DNA of 46,043 bases from positions 1 to 46,043 of the forward strand of contig NKPT01000026.1 in assembly GCA_002254845.1 (NCBI GenBank), read 5' to 3'. Positions 34,931 to 44,700 of this stretch are shown piece by piece (the stretch's first letter is position 1; each line of letters starts with the position of its first letter). Made by a program: the position numbers and the translations under genes. The DNA comes from Chloracidobacterium sp. CP2_5A (GTDB lineage Bacteria; Acidobacteriota; Blastocatellia; Chloracidobacteriales; Chloracidobacteriaceae). Below the pieces are notes generated by a model that worked only from the letters and a program-made list of their open reading frames with translations, was not told where the DNA came from and made no database searches.

Positions 34931-35680
34931 ATGAAACGGAGCGGAGCGAGCGCAAAAGGCATGAGGAGACGAGGCATTTGGGCGACGTGCCTGATCATCG
35001 GCAGCGGCTTGTGGCTGGGCGGATGCAGCCGATCCGGAGCGGACGGGACGGAGGCTCTGCCGGTCGTGACGTCTGCCCCGACAACGGCGGAGCGCGGCGC
35101 GCAACCCCGGATCGTCATCTTAGGCGACAGCCTGACGGCTGGGTTTGGCTTGACGCGCGAAGCCAGTTATCCGGCGCTGCTTCAGAAAAAGCTTGACGCG
35201 GCCGGGCTGGCCTACCAAGTCGTCAACGCCGGCATATCAGGCGACACCTCGGCGGGCGGGCTGGAGCGACTTGACTGGTCGCTGGAAGGCGACGTCCGCA
35301 TTGTCGTTGTCGCGCTCGGCGCCAACGACGGGCTGCGCGGACTGCCGCTAGCGCAGCTGGAATCCAACTTGCAAGCCATCATCGAGCGGGCGCAGGCGCG
35401 CGGCGCGAAGGTGATTCTCGCTGGACTCAAGGCGCCGCCTGAAGCGGGGCCTGATTACGGCGCGCGCTTTGAGGCGGTCTATCGCAAACTTGCTCAGAAG
35501 TTTCGGATACCGCTGATTCCATCGCTTCTGGAAGGCGTCGCCGGCAAGCCTGAACTCAATCAGACCGACGGCATTCATCCGAATGAGCGCGGCGCCGCGC
35601 TCGTCGCCGACAATGTCTGGAAAGCCCTTGAACCCATTGCCCGCCAAGCCGCCGCCGGAACCGCCCAAAGCGGCTCGTAG
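34931..35680 (+). CDS. SGNH/GDSL esterase lipoprotein (TesA/arylesterase type)
   Basis: The protein is 249 residues from ATG 34931, or 239 from ATG 34961, which fits the signal better (MRRRGIWATCLIIGSGLWLGGC with lipobox LGGC). The four SGNH blocks are visible: GDSLTAG with Ser67, NAGISGDTSAGG, GANDGL and DGIHPNERG with Asp213 and His216. Such enzymes hydrolyse short acyl esters or thioesters and are typically periplasmic. It is followed after 18 bases by mnmE; the link to tRNA modification is probably only positional. The substrate is unknown. Confidence 0.92.
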   Translation: MKRSGASAKGMRRRGIWATCLIIGSGLWLGGCSRSGADGTEALPVVTSAPTTAERGAQPRIVILGDSLTAGFGLTREASYPALLQKKLDAAGLAYQVVNAGISGDTSAGGLERLDWSLEGDVRIVVVALGANDGLRGLPLAQLESNLQAIIERAQARGAKVILAGLKAPPEAGPDYGARFEAVYRKLAQKFRIPLIPSLLEGVAGKPELNQTDGIHPNERGAALVADNVWKALEPIARQAAAGTAQSGS

Positions 35681-35698
35681 GGCGCTGGCCTCCGCCCC

Positions 35699-37090
<1,392 letters not shown>

Positions 37091-37155
37091 CCGAAGCGGC
37101 GTCTGGGCGGGGCCGCTTGAAGGCGATCGGGCTGATTACGTAAAGTCGAGCCAGC

Positions 37156-38040
37156 ATGGAATCCGCCGCCCCGCTGGAAAAGCCGACTTATCAGGACGCG
37201 GAAGCCCCGCGCCCGCCAGGCATCCCAATCATCCGCATTGAGCCATCGCGCGGCTGGGTCGCGGTGAAGCTCGGCGAGCTATGGGCGTGCCGCGAGCTGC
37301 TCTACTTCTTGATCTGGCGCGATGTGAAGGTGCGCTACAAGCAAACCGTCCTTGGCGCGGCGTGGGCAATTTTGCAGCCGCTGTTCACTATGCTCGTGTT
37401 CAGCGTCTTCTTCGGTCGGCTGGCGGGACTGCCGTCGGACGGCGTCCCATATCCGCTGTTCGCGCTGGCAGCGCTCATCCCGTGGACGTTTTTCGCCAAC
37501 GCGCTGGGGCAGTCATCCAATAGCCTGGTCAACAGCGCGCACCTGATCGCCAAGGTGTATTTTCCCCGACTGGTCATCCCGCTGGCGAGCGTCCTTGGGG
37601 GGCTCATAGATTTGGCCGTCGCCTGCCTCATCCTTACTCCGATGCTGTTGTATTACGGCGTCGCGCCAAGCTGGCACATCATCTGGCTGCCGGCCTTTGT
37701 GGCGCTGGCGCTGGCGACGGCGCTAGGGGTCGGACTGTGGGCTTCGGCGCTCAACGTCGAGTACCGCGATGTGCGGCATGTCATTCCCTTCCTGACGCAA
37801 ATTTGGATGTTTTTGACGCCGGTCATCTATCCCGCCAGCCTAGTGCCGGAACGGTGGCGCGCAATCTATAACCTCAATCCGATGAGCGGCGTGATTGACG
37901 GCTTTCGGTGGGCGCTGCTGGGCGCGGGCGCGCCGCCGGGACGGACCTTCGCCGTCTCGGTCGGGGCGTCGCTGGTCATCCTGGTCACCGGGGCGCTTTA
38001 CTTCCGGCGGATGGAAAAGACCTTTGCCGACTGCATTTGA
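37156..38040 (+). CDS. ABC-2-type polysaccharide export permease (Wzm-like)
   Basis: The 294-residue protein begins with a soluble N-terminus and has about six membrane segments. The family signature is LLYFLIWRDVKVRYKQTVLGAAWAILQPL (about residues 50-78), followed by LIPWTFFANALGQSSNSLVNSAHLI and IWMFLTPVIYPASLVPERWRAIYNLNPM. These permeases export O-antigen, capsule or teichoic-type glycans through the inner membrane. A Wzt-type ATPase would be expected next but is absent; the following gene is on the other strand. It may pair with an ATPase encoded elsewhere and serve the glycan made by the 266-7014 cluster. Confidence 0.92.
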   Translation: MESAAPLEKPTYQDAEAPRPPGIPIIRIEPSRGWVAVKLGELWACRELLYFLIWRDVKVRYKQTVLGAAWAILQPLFTMLVFSVFFGRLAGLPSDGVPYPLFALAALIPWTFFANALGQSSNSLVNSAHLIAKVYFPRLVIPLASVLGGLIDLAVACLILTPMLLYYGVAPSWHIIWLPAFVALALATALGVGLWASALNVEYRDVRHVIPFLTQIWMFLTPVIYPASLVPERWRAIYNLNPMSGVIDGFRWALLGAGAPPGRTFAVSVGASLVILVTGALYFRRMEKTFADCI

Positions 38041-38049
38041 CTGGCGGCG

Positions 38050-39216
38050 TCATTCCCGCAGCGCCGCGATTTTGCGCTGGAGCTCGGTCAGCCGCGCCGG
38101 GTCGAAGTCGCGCCCCGGCTGAAAGTCAAGCCGCTCAAGCTGCTGGAAAGCCGTCTCAAACGCTTCGGCGGCGGACTGGCAGGCGCGCCGCGCGTCGGCG
38201 CGCTTCCCTTCGGCTTCGAGTTCGGCTGCGCGGGTCTCGTCAAGCTCGCCCAGCGCGAGCCAGGCCACGGGGAAGAATGTCTCGCGCGCCCGAATGGCTT
38301 CCAGCAGCGTCGCGCGCGCCTCATCGCGCCTTTCCCCTTCTTCTTCCTCGCATAAGTGAGCCAGCTCAAGGTACGCGACCGGGTCCTGGAGTCCGCGCCC
38401 TAAGGTCAGCGCGCGATAGATGTCCGGGCTGGCCAGGCAGGCGCTCTCAATGGCCGTCACAGCCGTTTGTAGCGCTTCCTGCGCCCGCGCTTGGTCGGGC
38501 GGCGTCGAGCGGCGCGCGGCCGCGTCCTTGAGGAACTTCAGCGCGCGCTGGGCCTCCGGGTTGCTGACGCCAGCGGCGGCGGCCAGCCGCTCCAGGCTCG
38601 GGAGCGCGCGCTCCCACGCGCCAAGCCGGCCGTAAGCGCGCGCCAGCAGCAGCCACGCGGGGAAATGGTCGGAAAGACCAGGCGCGTCCACGACTGAGCT
38701 CAGCGCCAGAACGACGTCCGCCGCCCGGTCGCCGCGCCAGTACAAGCGCGCCATCAGGTAGCGACACTCGACTGTCCGCAGCGACAGCGCCTGCCATTCC
38801 GCCAGTTGAGGCGGCTCCAGTCGCGCCCCAGCCAGCCGCTCAAACTCGGCGGCGACGGCCTGGCGGGCCTGGCGCTGGGCGGGCGAGCCGGCCAGACGGC
38901 GGTCGTAAGCCGTCCGCTCAAGCTGCTCAAGCGCCGCCCGGTCGGCTGCCGGGAGCGTCGCCTTGATGGCCCGCTGAAGCTCGCGGCGGCGCTCATCCGC
39001 TGCGTCCAGCGCCCGGTACAGCGCGGCCAGCGCGCGGCCAGGCTGATCCTGGGCGTCAAGCGCGAGCGCCCGCTCGTAGTGCCACCGGACGCTCTCGCGC
39101 GGGACGGTCGGCTCCGCTTGGAGACCAAGCGTTGACTGGAGACCAAGCGTCAGCGCCAGCCCCAACAACCCAAAGCGAGCAAGGTGACGGAAGGCGCGCT
39201 TCATGGCTCGGCTCAT
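38050..39216 (-). CDS. Exported TPR-like protein of unknown function
   Basis: The 388-residue protein has a signal peptide (LARFGLLGLALTLGLQSTLGLQA) and then an all-helical, Ala/Leu/Arg-rich body with TPR-type pairs: WHYERALALDAQDQPGRALAALYRALDAA, AWLLLARAYGRLGAWERALPSLERLAAAA and AYLELAHLCEEEEGERRDEARATLLEAI. It is probably periplasmic and a scaffold. Its start overlaps the DUF486 stop (ATGA), so it ends an fmt-DUF309-DUF486-TPR operon. The C-terminus (LDFQPGRDFDPARLTELQRKIAALRE) has no known motif. The exact role is unknown. Confidence 0.75.
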   Translation of the reverse strand: MSRAMKRAFRHLARFGLLGLALTLGLQSTLGLQAEPTVPRESVRWHYERALALDAQDQPGRALAALYRALDAADERRRELQRAIKATLPAADRAALEQLERTAYDRRLAGSPAQRQARQAVAAEFERLAGARLEPPQLAEWQALSLRTVECRYLMARLYWRGDRAADVVLALSSVVDAPGLSDHFPAWLLLARAYGRLGAWERALPSLERLAAAAGVSNPEAQRALKFLKDAAARRSTPPDQARAQEALQTAVTAIESACLASPDIYRALTLGRGLQDPVAYLELAHLCEEEEGERRDEARATLLEAIRARETFFPVAWLALGELDETRAAELEAEGKRADARRACQSAAEAFETAFQQLERLDFQPGRDFDPARLTELQRKIAALRE

Positions 39217-39557
39217 GGCTCGGACGACGGCGACGGCAGAAAGGCGAAGTACGCCGCCGCCAGAATAAACAAAAACGCCACGGCATAGTTCCAGCGCATT
39301 GGCTCGCGCAGATACGCGAGGGCAAAGGCGACAAACATCAGGAGCGTGATAATTTCCTGCAGAATTTTGAGCTGAAAGGCCGTGAACTGCCCATAGCCCC
39401 AGCGATTAGCCGGCACTTGCAGGCAGTATTCAAAGAGCGCGATGCCCCAACTGATGAGAATGACTTTCCACAACGCGACGCCGCGGTGGCGCAAGTGGCC
39501 ATACCACGCAATGGTCATGAAGAAGTTGCTGGCGATGAGCAAAAGAACCGTCCGCAT
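39213..39557 (-). CDS. DUF486 (DMT-like) small membrane protein
   Basis: The 114-residue protein has four membrane segments and matches DUF486: LLLIASNFFMTIAWYGHLRH, then ISWGIALFEYCLQVPANRWGY, QLKILQEIITLLMFVAFALAY and MRWNYAVAFLFILAAAYFAF. The family resembles small drug/metabolite exporters, but a substrate is not established. It lies 8 bases after DUF309 and overlaps the TPR gene start. Length is typical. Confidence 0.92.
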   Translation of the reverse strand: MRTVLLLIASNFFMTIAWYGHLRHRGVALWKVILISWGIALFEYCLQVPANRWGYGQFTAFQLKILQEIITLLMFVAFALAYLREPMRWNYAVAFLFILAAAYFAFLPSPSSEP

Positions 39558-39565
39558 GGCAACGG

Positions 39566-40351
39566 CTACCGATGTTTGCGCGGCACGTCTGGATGCTCGT
39601 TGACGAGGGGAATCTCCGGCGCGAGGATTGCGTCTCCCAGCGGCGCTTGCGCGACGGCTTCCGTTTCGCGCAAGAGTCGGGCGACATCCAGCCAGGGCGT
39701 TGCCTCAACCCCAGCCTGAAGATTGACGCAGGCTTTGTCGAGCATGGCGCGCATCGGCTCGGCGCGCCCCTTGAGTCGGTGAATGTGGACGCCGCACAGT
39801 TGAATCAGCCCCTGCACAACGAGCTTCTCGCCGCCATCCGGCAGGCGCATCCAAAGCGACTCCCAATCCTCATGCGCGGCATAGAACTCGCCGCAGTTGA
39901 ACAAATCCGCGCCCGCGATCAAGCCCAGCCGCAGATGGGGAAAGCGTTCGGCGTAGCTGTTGCCGGCAGCGATGCGGTATTCGCGGTCGAGGCTAGTTTG
40001 GTAGTCGCGCCAGAGCGTCACAAGCTTGGCGGTCGGCAGCGCGCAGCGCGTCCAGTACAGGATGAAGCCCGGCGAATAGGGAACGACCTGCCCAAGCCTG
40101 AGGTCCGCTTCAGCGCGGGCGAGACATTGCGCTTCGAGTCGCGCCTGGAGATGCGCCGGAGGCATTTCATCGAAAATGAGTCGGGTTACGCGGTCAAGGC
40201 GCGCCGCGAGCTTGATGGCTTGGCGGTCGAGCCAGTGCAGGCGATCCAGCGTTGACAGCGCGAAGGCCAGCGAATCCGGGCAGCCAAAGGGCGGGACGAA
40301 CGCTGGTCGCAAATATGCGCAAAAGGCGTCCCAACTTAGCGGTGAACTCAT
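39566..40351 (-). CDS. DUF309-containing protein
   Basis: The 261-residue protein has an N-terminal half with unknown fold (SLAFALSTLDRLHWLDRQAIKLAARL) and a C-terminal DUF309 region: FNCGEFYAAHEDWESLWMRLP, KLVVQGLIQLCGVHIHRLKGRAEPMRAML. The His-Glu-xx-Trp-Glu pattern (HEDWESLW) and QGLIQL are the family hallmarks. The biochemical role of the family is not known to me. It is 18 bases downstream of fmt and 8 upstream of DUF486, in the same minus-strand operon. Confidence 0.88.
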   Translation of the reverse strand: MSSPLSWDAFCAYLRPAFVPPFGCPDSLAFALSTLDRLHWLDRQAIKLAARLDRVTRLIFDEMPPAHLQARLEAQCLARAEADLRLGQVVPYSPGFILYWTRCALPTAKLVTLWRDYQTSLDREYRIAAGNSYAERFPHLRLGLIAGADLFNCGEFYAAHEDWESLWMRLPDGGEKLVVQGLIQLCGVHIHRLKGRAEPMRAMLDKACVNLQAGVEATPWLDVARLLRETEAVAQAPLGDAILAPEIPLVNEHPDVPRKHR

Positions 40352-40369
40352 GCTTGGGGTGTCAGTGCC

Positions 40370-41344
40370 TTACTCGGATTCGGCGCCTCCTCGAGCTGGC
40401 GCGGGGAAAATGAAACACGCCCCCGGCTGTAACCGCAACCCATTAGCGAAGTCGCGCGCCGGAACGCGCGCGCGCCCTTCAAGCTGAAGCTCGCTGACCG
40501 CCAGGCAGGTCGCCGCGCCGCAGACAATCAGAAGACGGTCAGCCTCGACGCGCAGGACAGCGCCCGGCGGCTTGTCGCCCGTATCCGCGTCGACTTCGAC
40601 CCGCGCCCGCCAGAAGGTCACGCGCCGGTCGCCAAGCAGGGCATGGCTGCCGGGAAACGGCTGAAACGCCCGAATGCGCGCCGCAATGACCCCCGCGGGA
40701 CGCGACCAATCAATCCAGCCGTCCTCGCGCCTGAGGATGGGGGCATAGGTGGCTTGAGTCGCGTCTTGCGGCCGGCGGGGCAACGTCCCGTCCGCCAGCT
40801 TGCGCAGGGACTCGCGCAGCAAGTCAGCCCCGATGCGAGCGAGTCGCTCGCCCAGCTCCGGGGCCGTTTCATCGCGCCCAATCCAACACTCGGTCTGAAG
40901 GGCGATATCGCCGGTGTCGAGCCCGGCATCCATATACATCACCGTCACGCCGGTGACGGCTTCATCATGCGCAATGGCCCAGTTGACCGGCGCCGCGCCG
41001 CGATACTTCGGCAGCAGCGAGAAGTGAACGTTCAGGCAGCCATGGCGCGGCGTCTCTAGCAAATGCGGCGGAAGGACGCGTCCGTAGGCGACGACGACGC
41101 CAACATCGGCTTCGAGCGCCGCGACTTCGGCGCGGAATTCCGGCGTCTTGATTTTAGCCGGCTGCCAAACTGGGATGCCCAGTTCCAACGCAACTTCCTT
41201 GACCGGCGGCGGCTGCAAGCGGTGTCCGCGCCCGGCAGGGCGGTCGGGCTGCGTGATGACGGCGGCAATCTCATGCCCATCCTTGTAAAGACTCTGAAGC
41301 GTCGGCGCGGCCAGGCTTGGCGTGCCCATGAAAATCACTCTCAT
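40370..41344 (-). CDS. fmt: Methionyl-tRNA formyltransferase
   Basis: Fmt formylates Met-tRNA(fMet) using 10-formyl-THF for translation initiation. The 324-residue protein has the Rossmann core (MRVIFMGTPSLAAPTLQSLYKDGH), the SLLPKYRGAAP loop with the catalytic Asn and His just before it (LNVHFSLLPKYRG), and GVTVMYMDAGLDTGD with the catalytic Asp. The C-terminal OB-fold starts around residue 210. No def or rsmB gene, the common neighbours, is next to it. It leads the fmt-DUF309-DUF486-TPR operon. Confidence 0.96.
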   Translation of the reverse strand: MRVIFMGTPSLAAPTLQSLYKDGHEIAAVITQPDRPAGRGHRLQPPPVKEVALELGIPVWQPAKIKTPEFRAEVAALEADVGVVVAYGRVLPPHLLETPRHGCLNVHFSLLPKYRGAAPVNWAIAHDEAVTGVTVMYMDAGLDTGDIALQTECWIGRDETAPELGERLARIGADLLRESLRKLADGTLPRRPQDATQATYAPILRREDGWIDWSRPAGVIAARIRAFQPFPGSHALLGDRRVTFWRARVEVDADTGDKPPGAVLRVEADRLLIVCGAATCLAVSELQLEGRARVPARDFANGLRLQPGACFIFPAPARGGAESE

Positions 41345-41723
41345 GGCGACTCTATACCCTTTCAGACCAGGCGCCGCAAAGCCCTGCTTGAGTCATCGCC
41401 ATTGCGGTCTCGCCGCCGGCGCGACGCCGTCGGCCCCCGGCAATATTTTCAAGCCCATTAGTTTAGGTTTGACAATCGAGCGCGCGCAGCGTAAACAAAA
41501 AAAGCGCATACATTGAAAGCGGTTTGTCGCGGCTAAAGCTTGGCGCGTCAGACCATTTTTCAGCAACCGAAGTCTCTTGGCGGCACGGCTCGCGTAGCGA
41601 CTTTGCGATCGCGATTCTAGCTCGCGATTCTAGCTTTATGACTGTGGATGACGCGGTCTGCCGCCTACCAACCTATCGCGTCGCCAGGCGGCGCGACTCT
41701 ACATCTCACGAGGAACCACACTG
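41345..41723. other. 379-base divergent intergenic region
   Basis: The gap lies between fmt (minus) and the protease gene (plus). It is less GC-rich in the middle (a run of seven As around 41497-41503) and has a perfect 13-base tandem repeat at 41610-41635. TTGACA-like text occurs at about 41468 but without a matched -10 box. GAGGAA is a plausible Shine-Dalgarno eight bases before the protease ATG. No gene was found. Confidence 0.5.
41610..41635. repeat. 13-base perfect tandem repeat
   Basis: Two adjacent copies of CGCGATTCTAGCT (41610-41622 and 41623-41635) in the leader of the large protease gene, about 90 bases before its ATG. It may be a binding-site pair or a recent duplication. Confidence 0.6.
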
Positions 41724-44700
41724 ATGAACGAGAGTATTTCATCGATGCCAACGGGGCGCTCGCCGCGTCAGTCAAGTTGGCGGCGCTTGCTGCCGCTGGC
41801 GGTGGCAGCGACAGTGTTCGCGGCTGGATTGGCGCTGACGTTTCGAGCGTCGACGACGCGAGCGGCTGGGCGGGCGGCATTGGTCGCCGGGAAGTTGACG
41901 CCGGGCGAGTTGCAGAAGCTTTCCATTCCGAGCGCGAGCCGAGTGAAGCTGCTGGTGGAGGCGGACGCGCCGGCGACGGAGAGCCTGCGCGGGTCAAAGC
42001 TGGTCAGCGAGTACGAGGGCTTTCGGGTGTTTGAAGTATCCGAGCGCGAGGCAGCGCGGCTGGCGAGCGAGCCGGGCGTGACGCAGCGCAACGATTTCAA
42101 CTCAATTTACTTGAATGCGGTGGAAATTAACACGACTTCGGCGGCAGCCCAGGCCCTGCGGCAGGAACAGTCTCTGATGGACGGAGTTGGGATGCGGCTG
42201 GTGCAGTTTGCCGGCCCAATCCAGCCGGCGTGGCTGCGGATGCTGGAAGCGACGGGCGTGCAAGTGGTGACGTACGTGCCGAGCAACGCCTACCTGGTCT
42301 ATGGCAACGCGAAGAATTTCGCGGCGCTGAACGACTTGGCGCAGCGGACGGAAGCGCTGCAATGGGACGGGCCGTACTACGGGCTGTTCAAGATTCACCC
42401 GATGGCGCTGCCGGGGAGCAAGCAGTTTGTTGACACGAACGGGGAGTATCAAGTCCAGCTTTTGAACGACCAGCAGGGCAATCGAGGCACGTTTGGGCTG
42501 TTGCAGGCCATTGGGGCGCGGCAGATTGGCGAAACGGACGCTTGGGGTCCATACGTGAACCTGACCGTGAAGTTTTCGCCGGACCACCTGATGGAAGTGG
42601 CGGAGCGGCCGGACGTGATTTCGATTCACCCGAATATCGAGACCAAGAAGCTCGATGAACGGCAGAATATGATTGTCGCGGGGAATCTCTCAGGGAACAA
42701 TCCGAATTCGGGGAACTACCTGAACTTGCTGGCAACCTGGGGCTTTACTCAAGCGCAGTTCAATTCCTCGGGCTTCATCGTGGACGTGACCGACGACGGG
42801 GCAGATCGGAACCCGACCGGGGCGGATCCTGGGACAGTGCCAGTGAACGGAAGCGCGGGCCCTGTGCCGACGCGGCACTTCAGCTTGCGCGAGGGCGGCA
42901 ATTTTAGCGGCGTGTCGCGCTTTATATACAAGGGCGTGTGGGGAACGCTCGGAACGGACCAGGGGCTTGGGCTTGACGGCCACGGGCAGCTCAACATGAG
43001 CATCGTAGGCGGGTTTGTGCCGGACTCATTCGATCCGTCGGGAACGCGAATCCACCGCGATCCGCAGGGCTTCCGGTACGGCTTGGGCGTGGCGCCGTTC
43101 GTGCGGCTGGCGAATTCGGTCATCTTCGACCCGAACTTCACGAGCCCGAACTTCAGCAACATGCTGCGCCAGAACTACATAGACGGGGCCCGGATTACAA
43201 GCAACAGTTGGGGCGCGGCGACGTCCGGGGGATATAACATCAATTCGCAGACTTACGACGCTCGGACGCGGGACGCGGACACCGTGGCGACAGGGAATCA
43301 ACAGCTGGCGATGGTGTTTGCAGCCGGGAACAGCGGGCCTGGCAGCCAAACGGTTGGAGCGCCCGGAACAGCGAAGAATGTCATCACGGTCGGCGCGGCG
43401 GAGAACGTGCATTCGCATTCGAGCGCGAACGGCGGGAACAACGTGTCGGGCAACGACGGGTGCAATATCCCAGACACCGGGGCGGACAGCGCAAACGACA
43501 TGATTTCGTTTTCGAGCCGCGGCCCGTGCGCGGACGGGCGGCGGAAGCCGGACATCGTAGCGCCAGGGACGCACGTGACAGGCATGGCCTACGTGGCCGC
43601 AGGCTCAGACCCAACGACGCCGCCGAACAACCCAGGGACGGGGGATCCGGGCTTCCGCGCAAGCGGGGTGTGCGCCCTCCCTGGCGGTGGCACGGCGGGC
43701 AATCCGAACAACTACTTCCCCTTCACGACGGGCCAGCGGTGGTACACGACATCGTCAGGGACCAGCCACTCATGCCCGGCGGTGGCCGGCGGAGCGGCGC
43801 TGGCGTATCAGCAGTTCATCAACAATCCCTCGTATATTGGGCTGCACCGGACGCCTTCCGGGAGCGCGCCGCCCAGCCCGGCGATGCTCAAAGCCTACCT
43901 AATGAACACAGCGCGATATATGACGGGCGCCGGGGCAAATGACACGCTGTGGTCAAATGTCCAGGGTATGGGAGAGATGAACCTTGGCGCGGCCTTCAAC
44001 GGCGTGCAGCGGATCATCCGAGACCAAGTCCCGGCGGACCGGTTTACGGCGACGGGACAGGAGCGGTTATTCGTGGGGACGGTCGCGAACCCGGCGCAGC
44101 CGTTTCGGGTGACGCTAGCCTGGACGGAGCCGCCTGGGAACACCATGGGGAACGCCTACGTCAACGACCTGGACCTGGAAGTGACGGTAGGCGGGAACAC
44201 CTACCGCGGAAACGTCTTTACCGGGGCAAACTCGACGACGGGGGGCGCGGCGGATTTTCGCAACAACGTGGAAAGCGTGTTCTTGCCGGCCGGAGTAAGC
44301 GGAAGCTTCCTTGTGCGGGTGCGGGCCACGAACATCGCGGGACAAGCCGACCCGACGGTGTCTGGAAACAACCAGGACTTCGCGCTGGTGGTGCAAAATG
44401 GGCAGCCGGCGACGGTGCCAGTCATTAGCGGATTAAGCGCGACAATTACGGCGGAGAGCTGCGCGCCGCCGAACGGCGTGCCAGACACATCCGAGACGGT
44501 GACAGTGAACGTGACGCTGCGCAACGACGGAACGGGGCCAACAGCTGGAAACCTGATTGCGACGCTGACGCCGACGGGCGGAGTGGGCACGATTGGAGGA
44601 ACGAACCCGCAGAATTATGGGACGCTCGCAAGTGGCGCAAGCGCGACACGGCCATTCACATTCACAGTGAGCGGGACGTGCGGAAGCGCGTTAACGATGA